Shown here in pieces: positions 1-8,103 of a stretch of DNA of 64,000 nt. The translations under genes were made by a program, and so were the position numbers. The stretch covers positions 24,149 through 88,148 of the forward strand of contig JANXSZ010000023.1 of the NCBI GenBank assembly GCA_025356445.1, read 5' to 3'. Every line of letters starts with the position of its first letter. Position 1 is the first letter of the stretch. The stretch is from Betaproteobacteria bacterium. Its GTDB lineage: Bacteria; Pseudomonadota; Gammaproteobacteria; Burkholderiales; Burkholderiaceae_C. The notes beneath the pieces were generated by a model that worked only from the letters and a program-made list of their open reading frames with translations, did no database searches and was not told the origin of the DNA.

Positions 1-50
1 TGGATAGCGTTGGCGGTGTCACGCACGGTGTTGGTGGCAAATGAATTCAT
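1..50 (-). CDS. N-terminus of a small protein, cut by the window edge (possibly DUF883/YqjD-like)
   Basis: Only the first 16 or so codons are present, reading MNSFATNTVRDTANAI and then leaving the window. An AAGGGA ribosome-binding sequence lies a few bases before the ATG at 48-50. The polar N-terminus and the neighbouring DUF1328 gene fit the DUF883 (ElaB/YqjD) stress-protein type, but too little sequence is visible to assign a family. The call that a gene starts here is firm; the family is a guess. Confidence 0.5.
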   Translation of the reverse strand, partial: MNSFATNTVRDTANAI

Positions 51-123
51 GGTGTTCCCTTGGGTTGATGGAGTTGGGTAATCGACTATCGGCAATCAGT
101 GACGGGTAAGCTTCGCGTCAATG

Positions 124-288
124 TTATTTTCTCTTAAGCATTCCTACGAGAAAGCCAACTATGGCCATGGCTGCAAAAATCATGAAAAGAATTTTGGCAA
201 TGTCTGCCGCACCTGCCGCGATACCACCAAAACCGAATACGGCGGCGATCAACGCGATCACCATAAAAACCACAGAATAATGCAGCAT
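124..288 (-). CDS. DUF1328 small membrane protein (YtjA-like)
   Basis: This is a 54-residue protein with two hydrophobic segments, one ending in a glycine- and alanine-rich stretch ([15 protein letters not shown]) and one near the C-terminus, followed by a basic KRK tail. That is the whole architecture of the DUF1328/YtjA family of small inner-membrane proteins. Their role is unknown, though they are often seen among stress-response genes. An open frame extends to 306, but the AAGGAG ribosome-binding site lies inside that extension. I therefore start at the second of two adjacent ATG codons (288). The next gene in this direction is the edge-cut one. Confidence 0.85.
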   Translation of the reverse strand: MLHYSVVFMVIALIAAVFGFGGIAAGAADIAKILFMIFAAMAIVGFLVGMLKRK

Positions 289-509
289 CATCGACTCCTT
301 GTTCATGTGTTAACTGAGGGCACCGCGTTTGCAGCGCCTAGAGTCAAGGTTAAGCGGGGAGCCCACTTTGGCGCATCGGTCAGTGGCGTGAGGCGGTGTC
401 AGCAGGTACAGCAAGGCGGTGTAGGAGGGGTCTGACATGGCTGGTTTTCAGGGTTTCAACGCTAACTTTGGCTCTGGCGTTGACACCGCTTGCAGGCGGG
501 CCACGGTAC

Positions 510-1862
510 TCAATTCATGTTCAACCCGTTTTTGGGCAGTACCGCATGAATTTGCGTGCCATTTCCCAAGCTGCTGGTCACCGTTAGCCGCCCGCCTGCG
601 GCCTCTACCCGGTGGCGCATGCCCCGCAGGCCATGGCTGGTGGTACCGATGCTGTCGGTTTTGAAGCCACGCCCATCATCTTTCACCTCAATGGAGACGG
701 TGCTGTCAAAGTTGTGCAGGCTGATGACGGCCTGGCGGGCTTCTGCGTATTTGCCCATGTTGGTGAGTGACTCTTGCACCAGCCGGTATACCGTCAGCTG
801 TGCTGACCCGCCCAGTTCCACGCTTTCCAGGTCGGTGTGGATGGTGAGGCCCGAGCGCTCCTCAAACTCTCGCGCCAAAATTTCCAGCGACGCTACCAGC
901 CCGAGGTGTGACAGCGACGAGGGCCGCAGATCTTCCACAATGCGGCGCTTGAGTGCGATGCCGCTGTTCAGTGTGGTGGTCATGTGCTCCAGCCGCTCCG
1001 TGACTTCGGGCGAGCTGCCCGCCAAACGGGCTTTGATGCGTGCTACATCCAGCTTGGCAGCTGTCAGTAAGGCACCCAGTTCATCGTGCAGCTCACGCGC
1101 CAGATGGCCGCGTTCGTCTTCACGTACGTTTTGCAAGTGGGTGGCCAAATCAGCCAGGGTAGCGGTGCGCTCACGCACCTGGGTTTCCAGCAAATCGCGT
1201 TCGCGTTGCAGCGACTCTTGTTCACGTTTGCCCGATGCCAGAAGTGCCTTGGTTTGCAGCAGGTACATATAAAACGCCAGCAAACCTGCCAGTGCCATCA
1301 GCCCCACACCGATGCGCGAGAGTTGCAGTGTTTTTTCGATTTGGTGTTGCCCCAGCGCCATTTTTTCAACACTGATGGCGGCCAGCTTGGCCGCTTGCTC
1401 TCGGATGGCATCCATGTGCTCTTTGCCCACATTGGTGGTCAGCACAAACTTCCAGGCGTCCTCTTTGCCGTCCTTGCGCATGCGCACCGTCAATGCCAAC
1501 TCCGCCAGTTTGCTGGCCGCATGTTGGGCCAGCAGACTGAAGGGGATGAGCTGGTCCGGGTAAGGCGCATAGAGCTGGCGCATCCGGCCAAAATCTTGCG
1601 GAATGCTTTGGGTGGCGTTAATGTACGGGTCAAGGTACTGTGCATCGCCCGTCAGCAGGTAGCCACGTTGGCCCGTTTCAGCGTCCAGCATGTGCTGCAG
1701 CAGTGTATTGATGGCCCCACGCGACTGCTGACCCTCTTCAATTTTGGTTGCAGCGGTGGTTGAATCGCGGTAGCTGGCTTCGTTGATAAACATCAAAATG
1801 ACGGTCGCAAGCACAGCCAACGGCATACTTATGGCAATGGTTGGGATAGATAGTTTTTTCAA
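510..1862 (-). CDS. CHASE3-domain sensor histidine kinase, NarX/DegS-type
   Basis: A 450-residue membrane sensor kinase. Residues 7-27 and about 183-203 are transmembrane. The segment between them carries the CHASE3 signature around residues 59-80 (DAETGQRGYLLTGD). A short coiled coil (about 205-240) leads to a HisKA_3 domain with the phosphoacceptor His259 in RELHDELG. The HATPase_c domain has an N-box at LVQESLTN and the G-box DDGRGF at 395-400. Kinases of this class phosphorylate LuxR/NarL-type regulators. Such a regulator starts 100 bp away on the other strand and is the obvious partner. The signal sensed cannot be read from the sequence. Confidence 0.9.
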   Translation of the reverse strand: MKKLSIPTIAISMPLAVLATVILMFINEASYRDSTTAATKIEEGQQSRGAINTLLQHMLDAETGQRGYLLTGDAQYLDPYINATQSIPQDFGRMRQLYAPYPDQLIPFSLLAQHAASKLAELALTVRMRKDGKEDAWKFVLTTNVGKEHMDAIREQAAKLAAISVEKMALGQHQIEKTLQLSRIGVGLMALAGLLAFYMYLLQTKALLASGKREQESLQRERDLLETQVRERTATLADLATHLQNVREDERGHLARELHDELGALLTAAKLDVARIKARLAGSSPEVTERLEHMTTTLNSGIALKRRIVEDLRPSSLSHLGLVASLEILAREFEERSGLTIHTDLESVELGGSAQLTVYRLVQESLTNMGKYAEARQAVISLHNFDSTVSIEVKDDGRGFKTDSIGTTSHGLRGMRHRVEAAGGRLTVTSSLGNGTQIHAVLPKNGLNMN

Positions 1863-1962
1863 GGCACGCTGCCCTCGTTAGTTCGGTGAATAATCCGCCC
1901 ATCAGGGACGGTGTGTTTTAACGGCTTGTCAAAAAGCACGCTGACCCAAGAGGAAGACTGCA

Positions 1963-2595
1963 TTGATAAACATTGGAATTGTGGACGACCATGCCATCGT
2001 GCGTTCAGGGCTTAAACAGTTCTTTTCGGACTTCGTCGATTTGCGCGTGATGGGCGAGGCCGCCAGCGGCCGCGAGGCGATTGACCTGGTACGTACCGTT
2101 GAGCTTGATGTGCTGGTGATGGACTTGTCCATGCCCGGCCAAAGTGGTATTGACGCTCTGGCCATGATCCGTGCCAAAGCGCCTGATGTGGGCATTCTCA
2201 TTTTGAGTGGCTATCCTGAAGCGCATTACGCCGTTAATTTGATTCGCCAAGGGGCCAGCGGTTACCTTAACAAAGCCTGTGAACCCACCGAAATCGTCGA
2301 AGCCATTCGCGTGATCGCTCTCGGCAAGCACTATATTTCCCCCGCTGTGGCCGAGCTTTTGGCTCAGCAGCTGAACCGCCCGCAAGATGTGGCTCCGCAC
2401 CAGCAACTGTCAGAGCGTGAATTCCAAGTGTTTCTGAAACTGGCCAAGGGTGAAGCTGCAGGCGATATTGCCACGGCTTTATCACTTAGCGTCAAAACCG
2501 TCAGCACCTACCGCACCCGCGTGATGGAAAAAATGAATTTGGCGTCAAACAGCGATTTGACTTACTACGCACTTAAAAATCAGCTGATTGACTGA
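1963..2595 (+). CDS. NarL/LuxR-family response regulator
   Basis: A 210-residue two-domain regulator. The receiver has the acidic pair Asp8-Asp9, phosphoacceptor Asp54 (VLVMDLSMPG) and Lys104. The C-terminal LuxR-type helix-turn-helix lies at about 150-205 (LSEREFQVF, then SVKTVSTYRTRVMEKM). It starts at TTG, with AGAGGA about eight bases upstream and no better start nearby. It is divergent from the CHASE3 kinase, which suggests a two-component pair sharing a 100-bp intergenic region. It converges almost end to end with the lone receiver gene. Confidence 0.9.
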   Translation: MINIGIVDDHAIVRSGLKQFFSDFVDLRVMGEAASGREAIDLVRTVELDVLVMDLSMPGQSGIDALAMIRAKAPDVGILILSGYPEAHYAVNLIRQGASGYLNKACEPTEIVEAIRVIALGKHYISPAVAELLAQQLNRPQDVAPHQQLSEREFQVFLKLAKGEAAGDIATALSLSVKTVSTYRTRVMEKMNLASNSDLTYYALKNQLID

Positions 2596-2597
2596 AC

Positions 2598-2996
2598 TCA
2601 GGGCACAGGGGGCGCAGCGTTCAGTGTGGTGCAGTGCTGCAAGCAAAATGCCACCAGCGCATCAATCTCATTGGACTTGTCATACACCGCGTCCACACCC
2701 AGCTTGGTACAGCGCGCGCGCACGTCGGCTGTGGCGTAATTGGTCAACACCACCACCTTTTGCAGTGGGTTACGGTCTTTGCAAGCCGCCACCACGCCCA
2801 AGCCACTGCCTTGTTTCAAAAACAAATCCACAATGGCCAAATCCCAGATCGAGGTTGGGTTGGTCAGCCAGGCTTTGCCGTCGATTTCGGTTTCTGAGGT
2901 GCCGATGGCCTCGATACCGACGAGTTCTTCCAGCGTCGCAATCAGATTTTCCCGAATGGTCGCGTTGTCTTCAACGATGTAAGTTTTAAGTTTCAC
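2598..2996 (-). CDS. stand-alone receiver (CheY-like) protein
   Basis: A 132-residue single receiver domain with no output domain. It begins KLKTYIVEDN, giving the acidic pair, has the phosphoacceptor Asp in LAIVDLFL and a conserved Lys near VYDKSNE. The start is a GTG at 2996; upstream in-frame sequence does not look like receiver. It ends two bases from the NarL-type regulator on the opposite strand. Lone receivers usually act by protein contact or as phosphate sinks. Position suggests it belongs with the adjacent CHASE3 kinase and regulator, but this is inference. Confidence 0.8.
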   Translation of the reverse strand: MKLKTYIVEDNATIRENLIATLEELVGIEAIGTSETEIDGKAWLTNPTSIWDLAIVDLFLKQGSGLGVVAACKDRNPLQKVVVLTNYATADVRARCTKLGVDAVYDKSNEIDALVAFCLQHCTTLNAAPPVP

Positions 2997-3156
2997 TGCA
3001 AGCGTCCCAGCGGCGTGCAGTTGAAGGGTTGGAGTGTCACTTGGTGCCTGTTCAGCGAGGATAAAACCCTGCCCTTTGAATGTACTTTGACTTTTGCTCC
3101 GCGCTGGCAGGATGCCGTGGTCAATCTGTGTCGGACTAGGCCTACACAAGGTGGTT

Positions 3157-3867
3157 TCAAACTCGCTCGAACACCACATCCCACACGCCGTGCCCGAGCT
3201 TGATGCCCCGATTTTCAAACTTGGTCAAAGGCCGGTAGGCCGGTTGCGCGGCATAGCCATCCGCGCTGGTGGCGGTATTGCGCAGCAAGGGCTCAGCGCT
3301 CAGCACCTCCAGCATTTGCTCCGCATAGGGCTGCCAGTCGGTAGCGCAGTGCAGGTAGCCACCGGGCTTCAGGCGGGCCGCCAGTTTGGCGACGAGGGGC
3401 GGCTGCACCAAGCGGCGTTTGTTGTGGCGGGCTTTGTGCCACGGGTCGGGGAAGAAAATATGCACACCGTCAATGCTTTGCAGCGGCAGCATGTGGTCGA
3501 TCACCTCCACCGCATCGTGTTGCAGGATGCGAATGTTGCCCAAACCCTGCTCGTCAATGCGCTTGAGCAAGGCACCCACACCAGGGGGATGAACCTCGCA
3601 GCACAAGAAGTTTTTTTCAGGCATCAGCGTTGCGATATGCGCGGTGGCTTCACCCATTCCGAAGCCAATTTCAAGCACAGTGCTTGCCTGGCGGGCATAA
3701 GTTGCTGCCAAATCAATAGCAGATTCGGTATAAGACAGGATGAAGCGTGGGCCCAAATCGGCAAGCGCCTTGGTTTGGCCGGTGGTGGTGCGCCCGGTGC
3801 GCAGCACGTAGCTGCGTTGGGGGCGACGAATCGGCTCTGGAGTGGGGGCTGGGGTGGGGGTGTTCAC
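3157..3867 (-). CDS. trmB: tRNA (guanine-N7)-methyltransferase
   Basis: TrmB uses S-adenosylmethionine to methylate G46 in the variable loop of tRNAs. The 236-residue product shows the SAM-binding motif [16 protein letters not shown] and the family signature [16 protein letters not shown], and ends in the usual KFENRG segment. I start at GTG (3867), where the proline-rich N-terminus [20 protein letters not shown] begins; the longer open frame upstream has no family resemblance. It lies 52 bp downstream of htpX on the same strand and may be cotranscribed with it. Confidence 0.92.
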   Translation of the reverse strand: MNTPTPAPTPEPIRRPQRSYVLRTGRTTTGQTKALADLGPRFILSYTESAIDLAATYARQASTVLEIGFGMGEATAHIATLMPEKNFLCCEVHPPGVGALLKRIDEQGLGNIRILQHDAVEVIDHMLPLQSIDGVHIFFPDPWHKARHNKRRLVQPPLVAKLAARLKPGGYLHCATDWQPYAEQMLEVLSAEPLLRNTATSADGYAAQPAYRPLTKFENRGIKLGHGVWDVVFERV

Positions 3868-3919
3868 GGAGCGAGATTGTAGGTGTTGCCCCAAAGACCT
3901 CTGCCTGCGTCTTTCTTGC

Positions 3920-4795
3920 CTACACGCTGCTGGCTTGCAGCGCCGCAATCCGCGCTTCAATCGGGGGATGCGTGCTGAAAAGTTTGCCCATTCCGCCAGC
4001 AATGCCCATGGCTGCTACGCTTTGGGGCAGGGCACCGGTGTGCAGTCCACCCAAACGGGCCAAGGCGTTCACCATCGGTTGCTTGCGGCCCATGAGCTGC
4101 GCAGCACCCGCGTCAGCCCGAAACTCGCGGTGGCGGCTGAACCAGGCCACCACCATGTGCGCTGCAAAGCCCAGCACGATATCAAGCACCAAGGTCGTCA
4201 CCATGTAACCGATGCCAGGGCCGCTGCTGTTTTCATCGCTCTTGCGCAAAAAGCTGTCCACGGCGTAGCCGATCACCCGGCTCAGAAACACCACAAAGGT
4301 GTTCATCACGCCCTGAATCAGCGTCATGGTGACCATGTCACCGTTGGCAATGTGGGCCACCTCATGGCCGAGCACAGCTTCGATTTCTTCGCGCGTCATG
4401 CCTTGCAGCAAGCCCGTGGAGACGGCCACCAGCGCCGAGTTTTTGAACGCACCGGTGGCGAAGGCGTTGGGTTCGCCGTCAAAAATACCGACTTCGGGCA
4501 TCCCAATACCGGCTTTTTCGGACAGGTGGCGCACCGTGTCCACGATCCAAGCCTCATCGGCATTGCCGGGCTGCGCAATCACCCGCACCCCGGAAGTCCA
4601 TTTGGCCATAGGTTTGCTAATGAGCAGCGAGATCAGGGCACCGCCAAAACCCATTACAAGCGCAAAGCCCAGCAAAGCGCCCAAATTGAGGCCACTGCTG
4701 GTCAGGTAGCGGTTGACGCCCAGCAGGCTGGCGACAAGACCCAGCACGGCGACCACCGCGACGTTGGTCAAGACGAATAACAGGATGCGTTTCAT
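3920..4795 (-). CDS. htpX: membrane zinc metalloprotease HtpX
   Basis: HtpX is an inner-membrane M48 protease that degrades misfolded membrane proteins, overlapping FtsH in quality control. The 291-residue product has N-terminal transmembrane segments at about 4-26 and 36-60. The zinc motif is HEVAH with His144, Glu145 and His148, and a further glutamate ligand lies in [10 protein letters not shown]. Additional hydrophobic helices surround residues 155-215. Length and motifs are typical of the family. The gene is divergent from the NhaR-like regulator. Its presence close to the DegP-like protease module fits an envelope-quality-control theme. Confidence 0.95.
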   Translation of the reverse strand: MKRILLFVLTNVAVVAVLGLVASLLGVNRYLTSSGLNLGALLGFALVMGFGGALISLLISKPMAKWTSGVRVIAQPGNADEAWIVDTVRHLSEKAGIGMPEVGIFDGEPNAFATGAFKNSALVAVSTGLLQGMTREEIEAVLGHEVAHIANGDMVTMTLIQGVMNTFVVFLSRVIGYAVDSFLRKSDENSSGPGIGYMVTTLVLDIVLGFAAHMVVAWFSRHREFRADAGAAQLMGRKQPMVNALARLGGLHTGALPQSVAAMGIAGGMGKLFSTHPPIEARIAALQASSV

Positions 4796-4933
4796 ACGGG
4801 GCTTTCAAAAAGTAAAGCAAGAACTGAAGGGTTAAGCCGCGTGACAATAGCACCCTTAATGCCTTTTTAAAAGCAGATAATTGTTGTTGATTACTTCTGT
4901 AAAACAGAAAAATAAGTGAGCTGTTAGCGCCCC

Positions 4934-5818
4934 ATGAGTACTGCCTTCAACTACCGCCATCTCTATTACTTCTGGGTCGTCGCCAAAGAAGGCGGCATGG
5001 CCCGGGCCGCAGACCGCTTGGGTATGGCGGTACAAACCATCAGCACCCAAGTGCGTGAACTGGAACGCGACTTGGGTTGTGCCTTGCTCAAGCCGCAAGG
5101 GCGCGGCGTGGTGCTGACCGAAGCCGGCGCAGCAGCCCTGCATCAGGCTGACCAGATCTTCCAACTCGGTGAGTTGCTGCCTGCTGTGGTGCGTGATGCC
5201 ATTGGCGCCCCCTCGGTACGCTTGGCAGTGGGCATTTCAGACGGGGTGCCTAAGCTGGTCGTGCGCCGCCTGCTGCAACCGGTCATGGACGAGCCGAATT
5301 TACGGCTGCTCGCGCATGAAGACGAGTTTGCAGGCTTGCTCGCCGATTTGGCCTTGCACCGCTTGGATGTGGTGCTGTCAGACCGCCCTGCGCCAGTGAA
5401 CCCCAATCTCAAGGTCTACAGCCATGCGCTGGGCGTGTCCCCTGTGCATTGGTACGCGCCTGCTGCGTTGGTAGTGGCTGCCATGCAGCTTTTCCCGCAG
5501 AGCTTGGCCCACGTGCCTGTGCTTTTACCGACCCGTCATTCCGCCATGCGGGCGCGGTTGGACGCTTGGTTCGAGCGCCTGGGTATCCAGCCCCGTGTGG
5601 TGGGCGAGTTTGAAGACAGCGCTTTACTGGCGACGTTCGGTGCCGGGGGCATGGGTGTCTTCCCCGCTGCCCAATGGATTGAAGATGAACTGACCGAGCG
5701 CTACAGCCTGGCGTGCATCGGCGAATGCACCGGCGTGGACGAGCACTTTTTTGCTATTGGCACCGAGAAAAAAGTGCTGCACCCGCTGGTGCAACGGTTG
5801 TTGCCCACGCAGGTTTGA
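4934..5818 (+). CDS. nhaR: LysR-family regulator, NhaR-like
   Basis: A 294-residue LysR-type regulator. Residues 5-64 form the winged helix-turn-helix (NYRHLYYFWVVAKEGG, then MAVQTISTQVRELERDLG), followed by a linker helix and a periplasmic-binding-like effector domain. The N-terminal wording and the effector domain match proteins annotated as NhaR, which activate sodium/proton antiporter genes in enterobacteria. No antiporter gene is visible here, so the target is unknown. The gene is divergent from htpX across about 138 bp. The subfamily name is moderately sure. Confidence 0.8.
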   Translation: MSTAFNYRHLYYFWVVAKEGGMARAADRLGMAVQTISTQVRELERDLGCALLKPQGRGVVLTEAGAAALHQADQIFQLGELLPAVVRDAIGAPSVRLAVGISDGVPKLVVRRLLQPVMDEPNLRLLAHEDEFAGLLADLALHRLDVVLSDRPAPVNPNLKVYSHALGVSPVHWYAPAALVVAAMQLFPQSLAHVPVLLPTRHSAMRARLDAWFERLGIQPRVVGEFEDSALLATFGAGGMGVFPAAQWIEDELTERYSLACIGECTGVDEHFFAIGTEKKVLHPLVQRLLPTQV

Positions 5819-5824
5819 TTGGGC

Positions 5825-5852
5825 TTTAAGCGGCTTTTAAGCCGGTCTTAAG
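5825..5852 (+). promoter_or_regulatory. three tandem YTTAAG half-sites, likely regulator operator
   Basis: Three half-sites, TTTAAG (5825-5830), TTTAAG (5836-5841) and CTTAAG (5847-5852), repeat with an exact 11-bp period, giving five-base spacers. This is the spacing of the direct-repeat boxes known for PmrA/QseB-type OmpR regulators. They lie directly upstream of such a regulator gene, with a possible -10 sequence (TAGGCT) ten bases downstream. A second copy of the same arrangement precedes the protease gene at 8038-8054. Autoregulation is inference. Confidence 0.75.
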
Positions 5853-5931
5853 CGAACTGACTTAGGCTGTGGCAAACGCCTCCCGTTTTTTAACTTCCTT
5901 CTCTTCCTCTTCTTCCTCCTTTTCATCCTCT

Positions 5932-6600
5932 ATGCGCCTCCTGTTGGTAGAAGACGACCCCATGATCGGCGAGACCGTGCTTGACCTGCTGCGCGCCGAG
6001 GCTTACGCGGTGGACTGGGTCAAAACAGGCCCCATGGCCGATACCGCCATGCTGACGCAGCCCCATGGTCAGCAGTACGACCTGGTGCTGCTCGACTTGG
6101 GTCTGCCAGGCCGTGATGGTCTGGATTTGCTGCGTACCTGGCGCGCCCGTCATGCCCTGCTGCCGGTGCTGATCGCCACCGCCCGCGACAGCGTGGCTGA
6201 CCGTATCGCCGGGCTGGACGCCGGAGCTGATGACTATGTCCTCAAGCCCTATGACATGGACGAGCTGCTGGCCCGCATCCGTGCCCTGCTGCGCCGCAGT
6301 GCCGGGCGAGCTGAGCCGCTTTACACGCACCAGCATGTCAGTATCAACCCCGCCACCCGCGAGGTGACGAGCCACGGCGTGCCTGTGCAGCTTTCCGCCC
6401 GCGAATGGGCTGTGCTGGAGCCGCTGCTGGCCCGTCCTGGTGTGATTTTGTCGCGCGCCCAGCTGGAAGAAAAACTCTACAGCTGGAAGGACGACATCAG
6501 CAGCAACGCGGTCGAGGTCTACGTCCACGGCCTGCGCAAAAAACTGGGAGCAGCGCTGATTCAAACCGTGCGCGGCTTGGGTTACCTCGTTCCTAAATAA
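5932..6600 (+). CDS. OmpR-family response regulator (QseB/PmrA/TctD-like)
   Basis: A 222-residue regulator with a receiver (acidic pair in VEDDP, phosphoacceptor Asp55 in LVLLDLGLPG, Lys105 in DYVLKPYD) and a C-terminal winged helix ending in VRGLGYLVP. I start at the ATG that gives MRLLLVEDDP. The frame is open upstream to a GTG at 5869, but that extension is only a serine tract encoded by a pyrimidine-rich stretch. No Shine-Dalgarno sequence precedes the ATG. The sensor kinase gene follows after 22 bp and the half-site array lies upstream, so it probably controls its own operon and the downstream protease. Confidence 0.92.
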   Translation: MRLLLVEDDPMIGETVLDLLRAEAYAVDWVKTGPMADTAMLTQPHGQQYDLVLLDLGLPGRDGLDLLRTWRARHALLPVLIATARDSVADRIAGLDAGADDYVLKPYDMDELLARIRALLRRSAGRAEPLYTHQHVSINPATREVTSHGVPVQLSAREWAVLEPLLARPGVILSRAQLEEKLYSWKDDISSNAVEVYVHGLRKKLGAALIQTVRGLGYLVPK

Positions 6601-6622
6601 AGCCGGAAAAATTGATGATGCT

Positions 6623-8053
6623 ATGAAAAACGGAGCTACTCACGCCCACTCACTGCGCACAAGACTGCTGTTGCTCTTGTTTTCTGCGGTCGCGCTGTTT
6701 GCGCTGGCGCAAGGCATCAGCGCCTACAGCAGCGCTTTGCGTCAAGCCGATGATTTGTTTGACCTGCACTTGCAGCAAATGGCCCAGGCGATGCGCGGGC
6801 GGCACGCGCCGACCCTCAGCACCGCGCCCAGCTTGGGGGTGGACGTGGACGGCGATGCCCAGCCCGATGTGCTCGTGCAGATTTGGGGGGCCGACGGTGC
6901 CACCGTGTTCCAGTCGCCCAACGCCGCGCTTGCACTGCTGCCCCAAACCGCTATTTTGGGGTTCTCGGACGTGCGGGTCGAGGGCCGCAGCTACCGTGTT
7001 TACGCCGTACAAACGCCCTTGCAAACCATCCAGATCGCGCAGGATATGAGCGCCCGCAGTGCCCGCGCTAGCGCCCTGGCTTGGCAGGGCGCACTGCCCA
7101 CCATGCTGCTGGCACCCCTGCTGATGCTTGCTGTCTGGGCGGTGGTCAGCCAGTCGCTGGCCTCACTGGAGCGTGCTCGCCGCCAGATTGCCGAGCGCAC
7201 GGTGGACGATTTGTCGCCGCTGGACGACCAGGGCTTGCCCCGTGAAGTGCAGCCCCTGGTGCAAGAGCTGAACGTCCTGTTTGGTCGTGTCCACCAAGCC
7301 TTTGCCGTGCAAAAAAGCTTTGTTGCCGATGCCGCCCACGAATTGCGCAGCCCGCTGGCGGCACTCAAGCTGCAAGCGCAGGCCGTCAGCCGAGCCTCTG
7401 GCACGCACGGCTACCCAGGCACAGACACTGCTCTGCTGCGGCTGAACCAAGGCATAGACCGCGCCATCCAGCTGGTCGAGCAGCTGCTGGCCTTGGCGCG
7501 TGCTGAAGCCGGGCCCGACACTGGTGCGGCAAGAGAGGGCGCGTCCGAAGACAAACCCGTGGATCTGCGCACCGTCATCCGCCTCGCCGTAGCCGATGTG
7601 CTGCCACAGGCGCAAGCCGCCGGTATCGACCTGGGCTTGCAGCCTGCCGAGGACGGTGCTCACGAGGCTGCTGCGCTGGTGCAGGGCGACGCCGAGGCGT
7701 TGCGCACGCTCCTGCGCAACCTGCTCGACAACGCCCTCAAATACACCCCCAGCACCCCTGATAACCCTGGCCGTGTGGATGTGGCCCTGCACGCTGGTCA
7801 TGGTCATGGTCATACCGGTCAGCTGGATTTGACTGTGGACGACAACGGCCCAGGCATCCCCGATGCCGAGCGCGAGCGCGTGTTTGACCGCTTCTACCGC
7901 GCTGACAGCACCCGCCAGAGTCAGCCTGGCAACGGCCTTGGCCTGGCCATCGTGCGGGCCATTGCAGAGCGCCATGGGGCGACGGTGGCGTTGTCGTCAT
8001 CGCCCACATTGCAGGGCTTGCGCGTACAGATAAGCTTTTTAAGACTGGCTTAA
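6623..8053 (+). CDS. sensor histidine kinase (QseC/TctE-like)
   Basis: A 476-residue inner-membrane kinase. Transmembrane segments lie at about 15-33 and 157-177 and enclose a periplasmic domain of about 120 residues. HisKA has His239 in DAAHELRSPLAALK. The ATPase domain has Asn370 in NLLDNALKYTP, the DDNGPG box at 406-411 and GNGLGLAI at 436-443. A short histidine-glycine insertion (AGHGHGHTG) sits inside the ATPase domain and is encoded by a hexanucleotide repeat. It follows the regulator by 22 bp. Its last codons overlap the half-site pair placed ahead of the protease gene. Confidence 0.92.
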   Translation: MKNGATHAHSLRTRLLLLLFSAVALFALAQGISAYSSALRQADDLFDLHLQQMAQAMRGRHAPTLSTAPSLGVDVDGDAQPDVLVQIWGADGATVFQSPNAALALLPQTAILGFSDVRVEGRSYRVYAVQTPLQTIQIAQDMSARSARASALAWQGALPTMLLAPLLMLAVWAVVSQSLASLERARRQIAERTVDDLSPLDDQGLPREVQPLVQELNVLFGRVHQAFAVQKSFVADAAHELRSPLAALKLQAQAVSRASGTHGYPGTDTALLRLNQGIDRAIQLVEQLLALARAEAGPDTGAAREGASEDKPVDLRTVIRLAVADVLPQAQAAGIDLGLQPAEDGAHEAAALVQGDAEALRTLLRNLLDNALKYTPSTPDNPGRVDVALHAGHGHGHTGQLDLTVDDNGPGIPDAERERVFDRFYRADSTRQSQPGNGLGLAIVRAIAERHGATVALSSSPTLQGLRVQISFLRLA

Positions 8054-8054
8054 G
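8038..8054 (+). promoter_or_regulatory. pair of YTTAAG half-sites ahead of the DegP-like gene
   Basis: TTTAAG (8038-8043) and CTTAAG (8049-8054) are separated by five bases, the same 11-bp period as the array at 5825-5852. They overlap the end of the kinase gene and lie 50 bp upstream of the protease start, a suitable place for an activator site of a separate promoter. A six-base inverted repeat (AGTTGC 8068-8073, GCAACT 8086-8091) lies between the boxes and the start codon. Function is inferred from the match in sequence and spacing. Confidence 0.7.
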
Positions 8055-8103
8055 CCTGACGCCTGACAGTTGCGTTGTTCACAGTGCAACTTCAGGAGTT
8101 TTT

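Noticed and set aside
3842..4780. 312-codon plus-strand open frame
   Set aside because: It is antisense to htpX, which carries all metalloprotease motifs; His/Gln-rich shadow composition.
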